From Massilia aquatica (GTDB lineage: Bacteria; Pseudomonadota; Gammaproteobacteria; Burkholderiales; Burkholderiaceae_D), in assembly GCF_011682045.1 (NCBI RefSeq), contig NZ_VVIW01000009.1, positions 1 through 64,000 on the forward strand: a DNA stretch of 64,000 nucleotides, read 5' to 3'. The stretch's first letter is position 1. Every line of letters starts with the position of its first letter. The notes under the pieces were generated by a model. It saw nothing but the letters and a program-made list of their open reading frames with translations. It ran no database searches and was not told where the DNA came from. Position numbers and translations under genes: made by a program. This document shows positions 17,821 to 24,898 of the stretch, piece by piece.

Positions 17821-18932
17821 GGCTGTTTCCTTGTGCCTACCGGCCATTGCCAGCCCTTGGGGGCGGGCGCCAGACCGTGATGAATTTCCAGGAGGGACTT
17901 GCGCAGCAGCGGCGCCACGCTCGGGGCCGGCAGGGGCAGGCGCAGGCCGGACTCGTCGCCGAGCGCCTCGACCGAGGCGATCACCGCGCCCGTGCCGCAG
18001 CCGAACACTTCGATGTCGGCGCCGCCGCCGATGGCCTCGACCAGGGCATCGATGGCGATCGGCCGCTCTTGCATCGCCAGGCCGAGCGGGCCGGCCAGCG
18101 CCAGCAGGCTGTCGCGCGTGATGCCGGGCAAGATGGTGTCCGACAAGGGGGGCGTCAACAGCGTCTCGCCCCAGCGCACGAAGACATTCATCGCGGTGAA
18201 TTCTTCAAGGTGGGTGCGACTGTTGGCGTCGAGCCAGAGCAGTTGGTGAAAGCCTTGTTCGCGCAGGGGCGCGGCGGCCGCGAAACTGGCCGCGTAATTG
18301 CCGGCCGCCTTGACGTTGCCGGTGCCGCCGGCGCCGGCGCGGCTGTAGCGGCGCTCGATCCAGGCCTTGATCGGCGTGGTGAAAAACGCGTCCGAGGGCG
18401 TGGCCACCACCACGAAGCAGTATTCGGTCGAAGGCGTGACCGAAAGGTGGTCGGTGATGCCGAACATGGCCGGGCGCAGGTAGAGCGACTGGGCCAGGCG
18501 CTCCGGCACCAGCTTGTCGAGGTGCGCCACCAGTTGCTCGAGCGTTTCGACGAACACCTCTTCATCGATGCGCGGCATGCCCAGGCGCTGCGCCGAGCGG
18601 TTGAAGCGGCTGGCATGGTCGTAGGGCCGGAACAGCAGTGCCGGGCTCTGGAACAGCGCGCCGAGGTTGCGGTACGCCTTCATGCCTTCGAAAATGGCTT
18701 GCCCGTAGTGCAAGGCCTGGGCGTGCGGCGCCAGCTGGAGCGGCTCGAGCGCGGTCAGGCGTGGCGTTTCCCAGGCCCCGTCGCGGTAGTAGGCAAGCGC
18801 CATGATGGGCGCCATCAGCGTGCCGAAGCCGAGCGGGTCGGGCAAGCGCATCTGCTCGACGCCGGCCCTCAGTTCGCTGCTGGCAGGCGCGATCCGGCCG
18901 CACCCGGCCGGCGGTTTCATAACAGTAGACAT
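17817..18932 (-). CDS. Branched-chain-type class IV aminotransferase
   Basis: The 371-residue product is a long-form IlvE-like PLP enzyme: HYGQAIFEGMKAYR, the PLP lysine in GTGNVKAAGNYAAS, and the phosphate-binding GCGTGAVI. The ATG at 18932 with GGAG 8 bases upstream is preferred over a TTG 18 bases earlier that lies inside the oxygenase gene. It starts 5 bp after that gene. Branched-chain aminotransferases interconvert Val, Leu or Ile and their 2-oxo acids. In this operon it more likely makes or recycles a building block, for example aminating a 2-oxo acid. A second housekeeping copy elsewhere in the genome is expected but cannot be seen here. Confidence 0.93.
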   Translation of the reverse strand: MSTVMKPPAGCGRIAPASSELRAGVEQMRLPDPLGFGTLMAPIMALAYYRDGAWETPRLTALEPLQLAPHAQALHYGQAIFEGMKAYRNLGALFQSPALLFRPYDHASRFNRSAQRLGMPRIDEEVFVETLEQLVAHLDKLVPERLAQSLYLRPAMFGITDHLSVTPSTEYCFVVVATPSDAFFTTPIKAWIERRYSRAGAGGTGNVKAAGNYAASFAAAAPLREQGFHQLLWLDANSRTHLEEFTAMNVFVRWGETLLTPPLSDTILPGITRDSLLALAGPLGLAMQERPIAIDALVEAIGGGADIEVFGCGTGAVIASVEALGDESGLRLPLPAPSVAPLLRKSLLEIHHGLAPAPKGWQWPVGTRKQP

Positions 18933-18937
18933 GGTGA

Positions 18938-19729
18938 TTAGCTCCAGCAAAGCAGTGGCTGTTCGCTACCGCGGCTTCCAACGAAACCGGACACGGTAAT
19001 GCGGCGTCCGGCGGTGATTTTGCGCACGGCGTGGACATACGCCGTATTGATCATGACCAGGTCGCCGACCTGGGGGTGGATCAGCAGCGAGCGGCCCGGC
19101 AGGCGCTCGCGGTCGTAACCGTAGCTGCCCTCGTAACGCCCGCCCAGGCCGGCGTATTCTTCGTCGCTGACGACGTGGTCCCACGCTTCCAGGCCGCCGC
19201 CCTCCTCGGCCACGTCGAGATAGATGTTCACGCCGATCTGGCCGAGCAGGTCGATGCCTTTCATGTCCTCGCCCTGCTCGCGGCGCAGCACGTCCTGGTG
19301 CGGCAGCGCTTCGCTGTTGGTGCGCCACAGGCGCGTGGCGCCGAACGGCGTCTTGCGTCCGCCCATGCGCAGCAGGCCGGCGCCGCCCTGCCACGCCTCG
19401 TCGAGCGTCACGCGCAGCAGGTCGATGGGCGAGGGATGCGGCGCGCTGAAGCGCCGCAGCCGCCGCTGCAGCGGCAACGCGGCATCCAGGTAGCGGTCGC
19501 GGCGCCGATTGTCCTTGGCCACGCTCCAGTAAGAGTCGACGTTGCTTTCGTAGATGCCCGCGGCCACCGCATTGTCGATTTCCTGGTACAGCAGATCGGA
19601 CAGGGTCTTGGCATACGCCGGGTTGTAGAAGTGCGGCACGCGCACCGCGATGTGTTTCATGCTAAACAGATCGGCCAGCACTTGCTCGTCCAGGACATCG
19701 ACCGTGGCCAGCTTGGAATGCAGTTCCAT
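18938..19729 (-). CDS. 2-oxoglutarate/Fe(II)-dependent oxygenase
   Basis: The 263-residue protein shows the facial triad of non-haem iron oxygenases: H-Q-D in LPHQDVLRR, then the distal His in YVHAVRKI. The Arg of GRRITVSGFVG is in the position that holds 2-oxoglutarate. Because the HxD Asp is kept, hydroxylation or desaturation is expected rather than halogenation (halogenases have Gly or Ala there). The substrate may be a free amino acid or a carrier-bound intermediate of the pathway. The start has GTGAGG five bases upstream. It lies 52 bp after the formyltransferase-like gene and 5 bp before the aminotransferase. Confidence 0.85.
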   Translation of the reverse strand: MELHSKLATVDVLDEQVLADLFSMKHIAVRVPHFYNPAYAKTLSDLLYQEIDNAVAAGIYESNVDSYWSVAKDNRRRDRYLDAALPLQRRLRRFSAPHPSPIDLLRVTLDEAWQGGAGLLRMGGRKTPFGATRLWRTNSEALPHQDVLRREQGEDMKGIDLLGQIGVNIYLDVAEEGGGLEAWDHVVSDEEYAGLGGRYEGSYGYDRERLPGRSLLIHPQVGDLVMINTAYVHAVRKITAGRRITVSGFVGSRGSEQPLLCWS

Positions 19730-19781
19730 TGAACCTCACCAATTTCGTTAGTTGTCGAAAAAATGCAGCCAGCGGCGCCGC

Positions 19782-20480
19782 TCAGGCGACCAGGGCCCAC
19801 TTGTTGGCATCCGTGACGAAGACGCTGTCCGGTCCGGGCAGGGCCACCAGTTCGGGCTTGAACAGCAGCGGCGCGTCCATCGACGGCTCCCAGCTGGCCA
19901 GCTGCTCGTCCTGCGGCACCATGATGCGCAGGCCGCCGGCCAGGTCGTTGACCACGCGTAGCAGGAGCTGGACGCCGAGCGGCGCCAGCTGGTCGCGCCA
20001 CAGGCTTTCCACGCTGGCCTCGGGCGGCACCAGGATGTGTTCCTGCGCCGCGATCGGTCCGCCATCGGTGCGTTCGGTCAAGTGATAGACCGTGCCGCCG
20101 GTGACCTTGTCGCGATCGCGGATGGTCCACTTGATCGCATCCCTGCCGCGGTGCAGCGGCAACAGGCTGGGGTGATAACCGATGGCCGCCACCGAAGCCC
20201 GCGCCCGCGTCTGGCGTCCGATGAAGGCGTGTGAATGGGCACTGACGATCACGTGCACCTTGTCGGGAATATTGTGCGCACGCAACTCGCCAGCATCGGT
20301 CCACGGCAGTTCATGCCTCAGCGCCCAAGCCCTGAGCCGGTCGATGGTCGAAATATCTTCCACCGTTTTTCCTTTGCGCAAACGCGGAGAGGCAATACCC
20401 CTGATCGAATGGCCAGCCCCATTCAAGGCTTCAGCGACTTGCACCGCAAAAACGCCGCTCCCGGAAAGAAAGATATTCAC
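19782..20480 (-). CDS. Formyltransferase-like protein, first gene of the biosynthetic operon
   Basis: This 232-residue protein has the formyl_trans_N fold signature: GYHPSLLPLHRGRDA, then GGTVYHLTERTDGGPIAAQ. The catalytic His and the Asp of the D-x-G-P-I loop are present. The Asn usually two residues before the His (N-x-H) is Gly. The product is also shorter than methionyl-tRNA formyltransferase and lacks its C-terminal domain. Related enzymes formylate amino sugars or amines from 10-formyl-tetrahydrofolate, so it may cap an amine on the precursor or product. The start codon is GTG at 20480 with a strong AAGGGGGG site. It is the most upstream gene of the run, so the operon promoter should lie in the AT-rich region to its right. 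Confidence 0.85.
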   Translation of the reverse strand: MNIFLSGSGVFAVQVAEALNGAGHSIRGIASPRLRKGKTVEDISTIDRLRAWALRHELPWTDAGELRAHNIPDKVHVIVSAHSHAFIGRQTRARASVAAIGYHPSLLPLHRGRDAIKWTIRDRDKVTGGTVYHLTERTDGGPIAAQEHILVPPEASVESLWRDQLAPLGVQLLLRVVNDLAGGLRIMVPQDEQLASWEPSMDAPLLFKPELVALPGPDSVFVTDANKWALVA

Positions 20481-21271
20481 ACGCCCCCCTTAGAAATAAG
20501 CAATAAGATGCCGCGGCGATCAGGATGTTTATTTCCTTATCGCAATATTAGATTAATGGGTTGTATTAAGATGGACTAAACGAAACGTAGATTATTGGCA
20601 AAATTCTTCTTTGTCAATAATTTATTAAGGTTAATTTTTTTGAAATTAAATCCCGCGGCACATAAATAAATCAAGGATATTGATCTAGAACAAACAATAT
20701 GCAAAAAGACGCCGGCGCGCTGGGCTCCTCCTATGACAGCAGGCATTCGCCGCAAGGCAGCAGCCGCGCGCCACTTATCTGAAAGGCATAAGAAGGATAT
20801 GCCATGCGCATAAAAGAGGGCGCACCGGCGATCAAGCGCGGAGGGGTTTATGTCATAAACCGGTGCCGCATTTAACAATGCCGGCGATTAACTTGCAGCG
20901 CGCATGATTTTTTTATCGGATAGCGCCGCATTAATCTGTCATATAAGTTTTCATTTAAATCGCATGGCGCCGGCACCTGCCATTTCCAGCGGTGCGTGAA
21001 TACCGCTTATGCGCCCGGCATGCGATTTAACTTATTATCAAAACGCTTTTACATTCTTGTTTCAAGCATATGGAAAAGCGCGGCGAGAAGGCCGGGATCG
21101 TTTCAGGAACAGGATCGGGAGCGAGGAGCGCCGCACAGCGCGCCGACACGGCACGGCGCACGGCAATGGGGACGGGGCGGGGGCGCGCGTTTGCCCAGCA
21201 AGCGTGCGGTCCCGCCCCGCACGCGGATTTACAATAGCGTATTGACCACCACAACCGACCGCCCCCATTCC
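20481..21271. promoter_or_regulatory. AT-rich intergenic region between the biosynthetic operon and the NERD helicase gene
   Basis: About 790 bp, of which roughly 20490-20990 is much richer in A+T than anything else in the first 24 kb. It must hold the promoter for the minus-strand biosynthetic operon and one for the plus-strand helicase. I could not fix either with confidence. A 100-codon minus-strand frame here looks random. No tRNA or inverted repeat was recognised. Confidence 0.5.
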
Positions 21272-22906
21272 ATGGCCCACATTCATCCTACCGGCTGGCA
21301 AGCCATGTCGGTCACCGGCACCGCCGTGCGCGAGATCGAGACGCTCACCTATCTCGAACGCACCCTGCTTGATGCCCCCTACCGCATCTACCACGGCGTG
21401 CACTGGACCAATGTCGAGAATGGTTTTTCGGCGTTCGGCGAGATCGATTTCATCGTCGTCGCGCCGAGCGGGCGCCTGCTGCTGATCGAGCAGAAATCGG
21501 GCCTGCTCAACGAAACGGCCGACGGCCTGGTCAAGCACTACGAGGGCAAGCCGCGCAAGGTCGCCAACCACCTGATGCGCTCCATCAAGGGCCTGACCGA
21601 GCGCTTCGGCGGCGAGCTGTCGATCGACTACCTGCTGTACTGCCCCGACTACCTGATGCGCAGTCCGCAGCTGGCCGGCATCGACCCGCGCCACATCATC
21701 GACGCCACCAATAAAGACCGGCTGGCGCAGGTGATCCGCGAGATCCTGCCGGTCACCGACAGCAAGCCCAGCGAGCAGTTCGAGAAAGTCACGCGCTTTC
21801 TTGGCAACATGCTCAGCCTGCGGCCCGATCCGAGCGCCATGATCGGCAATGCGGCGGCCATGGTCACGCGCCTGTCGGGCGGGCTGGCGACCTGGGCGCG
21901 CAAGCTGGAATTTACCCCGTTCCGCCTGCGCGTGTCGGGCACCGCCGGCAGCGGCAAGACCCAGCTGGCGCTGGCCGAATACGCGGGGGCCATCGAGGCT
22001 GGCCTGGCGCCCCTGTACGTGTGCTACAACCGGCCGCTGGCGGACCATATCGGGCAGCTGGTTCCGGCCGGCGGTCGGGTGGCGACCTTCCACATGCTCA
22101 GCGACGCCTTCCTGCGCGCCCAGGGCCACATTCCCGACTACGCCGCGCCCGGCGTGTGGGACCGGATCGAAGCGCGCATGGCCGGCGCCGAGCTGCCCGA
22201 CAACTGGAAATACGACGTGCTGATCGTCGACGAGGGCCAGGATTTTTCGCTGGCCTGGCGCGATATCCTGCTGCGCATGCTCAAGCCCGGGGGCCGCGCC
22301 ATCTGGCTGGAAGACCCCAACCAGAACCTGTACGGCCGCCCCACGGTGCCGCTGCCGGATTGGGTCACCTTGCATTCCGACACCAACTTCCGCAGCCCGC
22401 GCCAGATCATCGACATGCTGGCCTCGATCGGCGCGGTCCATCCACCGGTCGAGGCCGGCAGTCCCTTCAAGGGCGCCGACATCGAGGAGCTGATGTATCC
22501 GGAGGGCGACACCGAAGCCATGCTGGCGCAGACGCGGCGCGCGGTCACCCTGTGCCTGGGCGCCGGCTTCGCGCGCCACGATATCGCCATCGCCTCGTTC
22601 CGCGGCCGCGAAAAATCGGCCATCCTGCGCCTCGACAAGCTCAGCGAAGCGCATACCCTGCACTCCTTCACCGGCGAATACGACCTGTTCGGTACTCCGA
22701 TCTACCGCGAGGGCGGCCTGCTGGCCGAGTCGGTGTACCGCTTCAAGGGCCAGTCGGCGCCGGCGGTCATCTTCACCGAGATCGATTTCGAACAGATCGA
22801 CGAGCTGGTCCTGCGCAAGCTGTTCGTGGGCATGACCCGCGCCAGGCTCAAGCTGGTGCTGGTCATGAGCGAGCGGGCAGGACAGCAGTTGCTGGACCGG
22901 ATGTGA
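21272..22906 (+). CDS. NERD-domain superfamily 1 DNA helicase
   Basis: The 544-residue product joins an N-terminal NERD nuclease-related domain (about 15-130; GEIDFIVV and LLLIEQKSG supply the E-D-ExK core) to an SF1/UvrD-like helicase. Walker A is GTAGSGKTQ, motif II is VLIVDEGQDF, and the C-terminal motifs are VYRFKGQSAP and LFVGMTRARLKL. The start is placed at the ATG at 21272; the frame stays open further upstream, but that part reads as non-coding composition. Proteins of this design are widespread and of uncertain role in DNA processing, with some found near mobile or defence genes. It stands alone on the plus strand. Confidence 0.88.
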   Translation: MAHIHPTGWQAMSVTGTAVREIETLTYLERTLLDAPYRIYHGVHWTNVENGFSAFGEIDFIVVAPSGRLLLIEQKSGLLNETADGLVKHYEGKPRKVANHLMRSIKGLTERFGGELSIDYLLYCPDYLMRSPQLAGIDPRHIIDATNKDRLAQVIREILPVTDSKPSEQFEKVTRFLGNMLSLRPDPSAMIGNAAAMVTRLSGGLATWARKLEFTPFRLRVSGTAGSGKTQLALAEYAGAIEAGLAPLYVCYNRPLADHIGQLVPAGGRVATFHMLSDAFLRAQGHIPDYAAPGVWDRIEARMAGAELPDNWKYDVLIVDEGQDFSLAWRDILLRMLKPGGRAIWLEDPNQNLYGRPTVPLPDWVTLHSDTNFRSPRQIIDMLASIGAVHPPVEAGSPFKGADIEELMYPEGDTEAMLAQTRRAVTLCLGAGFARHDIAIASFRGREKSAILRLDKLSEAHTLHSFTGEYDLFGTPIYREGGLLAESVYRFKGQSAPAVIFTEIDFEQIDELVLRKLFVGMTRARLKLVLVMSERAGQQLLDRM

Positions 22907-23010
22907 AGCGACAGCGGCCTCATCATTTGATCGAAGCGCACTGCGCCGCACTACCCGGCCACGCCACCTGCAAGGACATTGCTTTCGTTCGGCCCCGGAT
23001 GATGCGGCGA

Positions 23011-23925
23011 CTAAGTCAGCTTGATAGAATCGGCAGACGTGAAACGATAGCGAGGACGGCTCTGCCCGACCTGCACCACTGCAAAAGTGACCGTGACTTC
23101 CTTTTTATAGTATCCCCTAAGCAATAGATCCGGATCGTCAACCTCGCGGGCAATTTTTCCTTTGATGACATGAGCAGACTCGGCTTGCGTAAATTCGAAC
23201 GTCCGGTCGTTGGGCAAGATGCCCGTAAATGCGCCGATGACTGTCTCGCATGACTCTTTGATATTGCCTGCCAGTAGTCGCTCAGTGGACAGCCTAAGTT
23301 GGTCGATATCTTTATACCGGAAAAAGCTCCCACCAAATTCAAGGCCGCACCATGCTTGCTGCTGCGCCAGATAACTCAAGAATTCGTGAACTTTGGCCAC
23401 GGCCCGCGGGTGAATTTCATCGACCAACTCGGAAATTTCATCATCGGAACCCTCTGCGGATTTTTGCATAAGCTCCTGGAGCTTCCTTAACGTCTGCTCA
23501 GCCGGGGGCTCATCCCCGAACAAGTCGTCCCTCTCGGCCGGAAGCTCAAATTCAAACCCGAAAGAGCCAATCGCCGTCCCGGTAATAAGGAGCTGATGTT
23601 TGGCGCGATCGGGAATCGGCCCCTTGTAGCGCAACCTTTCGCCCAAGCCCGCAGCAACCGCCGCAAAAGCGTCTGCAAAATTGAGCGCGGCGCGACTGCC
23701 GAATTCGGCATGAACGCCGTGCGAACCCACGACGGGCTTGCCACGAAATGTCAGCGTCGCTTTTTTAGATCTCGGCAAACGCTCGTATGCCTCCAAGGCA
23801 ATTTTTGCTGAACGCAATCTACTCTCAAAAGTCATTCTTTTGATGACTTGGGCCGGAGCAATATTACGTAGAATTCCCTCTATTTCAGCTATTTCCGATT
23901 TGATGGATAAGTATTCGTAACTCAC
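23011..23925 (-). CDS. Unknown protein paired with a DUF6932-like gene
   Basis: I do not recognise this 304-residue protein. It has a charged, helical N-terminal third (about 1-60, KSEIAEIEGILRN). A small beta-rich part follows, including RAKHQLLITGTAIGSFGFEF, which resembles a stretch seen in some phage-defence or toxin-antitoxin partners. The C-terminal beta region ends in YKKEVTVTFAVVQVGQ. Its ATG overlaps the stop of the upstream gene by 4 bp, so the two are translated together. Base composition is clearly lower in G+C than the flanks, which suggests transfer. No signal peptide or membrane segment is present. Confidence 0.75.
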   Translation of the reverse strand: MSYEYLSIKSEIAEIEGILRNIAPAQVIKRMTFESRLRSAKIALEAYERLPRSKKATLTFRGKPVVGSHGVHAEFGSRAALNFADAFAAVAAGLGERLRYKGPIPDRAKHQLLITGTAIGSFGFEFELPAERDDLFGDEPPAEQTLRKLQELMQKSAEGSDDEISELVDEIHPRAVAKVHEFLSYLAQQQAWCGLEFGGSFFRYKDIDQLRLSTERLLAGNIKESCETVIGAFTGILPNDRTFEFTQAESAHVIKGKIAREVDDPDLLLRGYYKKEVTVTFAVVQVGQSRPRYRFTSADSIKLT

Positions 23926-24542
23926 GACGCCACCCCACTTAACAGTGGTAAAAATGCATGTGCAACTACATCCTCCTGAGGATCCAGGCTAACCTGAATA
24001 AATCCTTTCCAGAGTCCATCCCTTCTGTGGGACCACATACTGTACCAATAAGCGATTTCCCTGACACTATCGGCATTCAGGAACTGTCCCAGCACGACCA
24101 AATAGTGATCGACCTGGTATGCCGCCTTCACCTCATCGTGATCAAAAATCTGCGGAGCTTTATCTACGAGACTTTGTTCACTTTCTCCCGGCGGGATGGC
24201 GAAAAAGGTAACAGCATCGATATCCTTCGGATCCCGGTCCTCAAGTACTTCAACTTGCTCCATGAAACTTCCATCCAACCACTGAAAACCGCTGGTAATG
24301 CCAATTCTGTGTAGTTCAGCTCGAAACGCTAACAAACCACGAAGAATGGCGACGCGCTGTGGAGACATGCTGAAGCGTTGGACCATCCGACAGTGCAGCG
24401 ACGTAAGGAGACCGATCGACTGAATGACCAGCCTCGCCAGGACGCAGCGCTGGTAAAACTCCCGCCAAGTTCCATTCTGGCAACATTTTAATCTCCAGGG
24501 TGCATTCACTTCATTTTGCCAGAGCCTGTGGCGGCTCGCCAT
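23922..24542 (-). CDS. DUF6932-like protein with nucleotidyltransferase-type motif
   Basis: Residues about 80-115 read FQWLDGSFMEQ, then a short spacer and PKDIDAVTFF. The G-S-F...D-x-D spacing is that of minimal nucleotidyltransferases and of DUF6932 proteins. The frame is open for 206 codons from the ATG at 24542. The first 52 residues look atypical, and the real start may be an internal ATG near residue 53 or 59; no candidate has a convincing ribosome site. The stop overlaps the next gene (ATGA). The low-GC pair could be a toxin-antitoxin or defence module, but that is inference only. Confidence 0.7.
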   Translation of the reverse strand: MASRHRLWQNEVNAPWRLKCCQNGTWREFYQRCVLARLVIQSIGLLTSLHCRMVQRFSMSPQRVAILRGLLAFRAELHRIGITSGFQWLDGSFMEQVEVLEDRDPKDIDAVTFFAIPPGESEQSLVDKAPQIFDHDEVKAAYQVDHYLVVLGQFLNADSVREIAYWYSMWSHRRDGLWKGFIQVSLDPQEDVVAHAFLPLLSGVAS

Positions 24543-24842
24543 TTTTCACTTCAATCGTAGCGAGTGCGCAGCTAGGTTGGAGTTCCCTATAGACATCCCA
24601 CAAACATCGCCCCACGCGCAATAGCTACTTGGGAAGCACCGGCAGATTGCCCCCATGCCACGCCGGACATCGCGCGCGCCCTCTTCCCCCTTTTTCCGGC
24701 ACGCTTCCATACAAGCAAACTCATCTGTTGTTTTACCGCATCGCGTCAATATGCAGTGCTGGACGGCGATTGCCCCGTAGCACCTACTTGCACGTAAATA
24801 CACACCAATTATTTTTAAGCAATATGACTGACAGTCAACACG

Positions 24843-24873
24843 TTGTTCAGATACTATGCTTTATGGTTATATA
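24843..24873 (+). promoter_or_regulatory. Candidate promoter for the VgrG toxin operon
   Basis: TTGTTC at 24843 and TTATAT/TATATA at 24867-24873 are spaced 18-19 bp, about 26 bp before the vgrG start. The rest of the 24543-24898 gap contains no credible gene on either strand. The -10 is good and the spacing slightly long. Confidence 0.35.
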
Positions 24874-24898
24874 ACGCCTGATTAAGGAAGCAATTCTT

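Noticed and set aside
20576-20878. 100-codon minus-strand frame in the AT-rich gap
   Set aside because: No ribosome site, mixed composition that changes halfway, and no recognisable motif; it is more likely upstream regulatory sequence.
20996-21271. N-terminal extension of the NERD helicase frame
   Set aside because: The sequence is low-complexity Arg/Gly-rich and does not match the NERD domain start. The ATG at 21272 fits the family better.
24546-24874. Two short opposing frames before vgrG
   Set aside because: They overlap each other, have no good starts, and the region holds the likely vgrG promoter.
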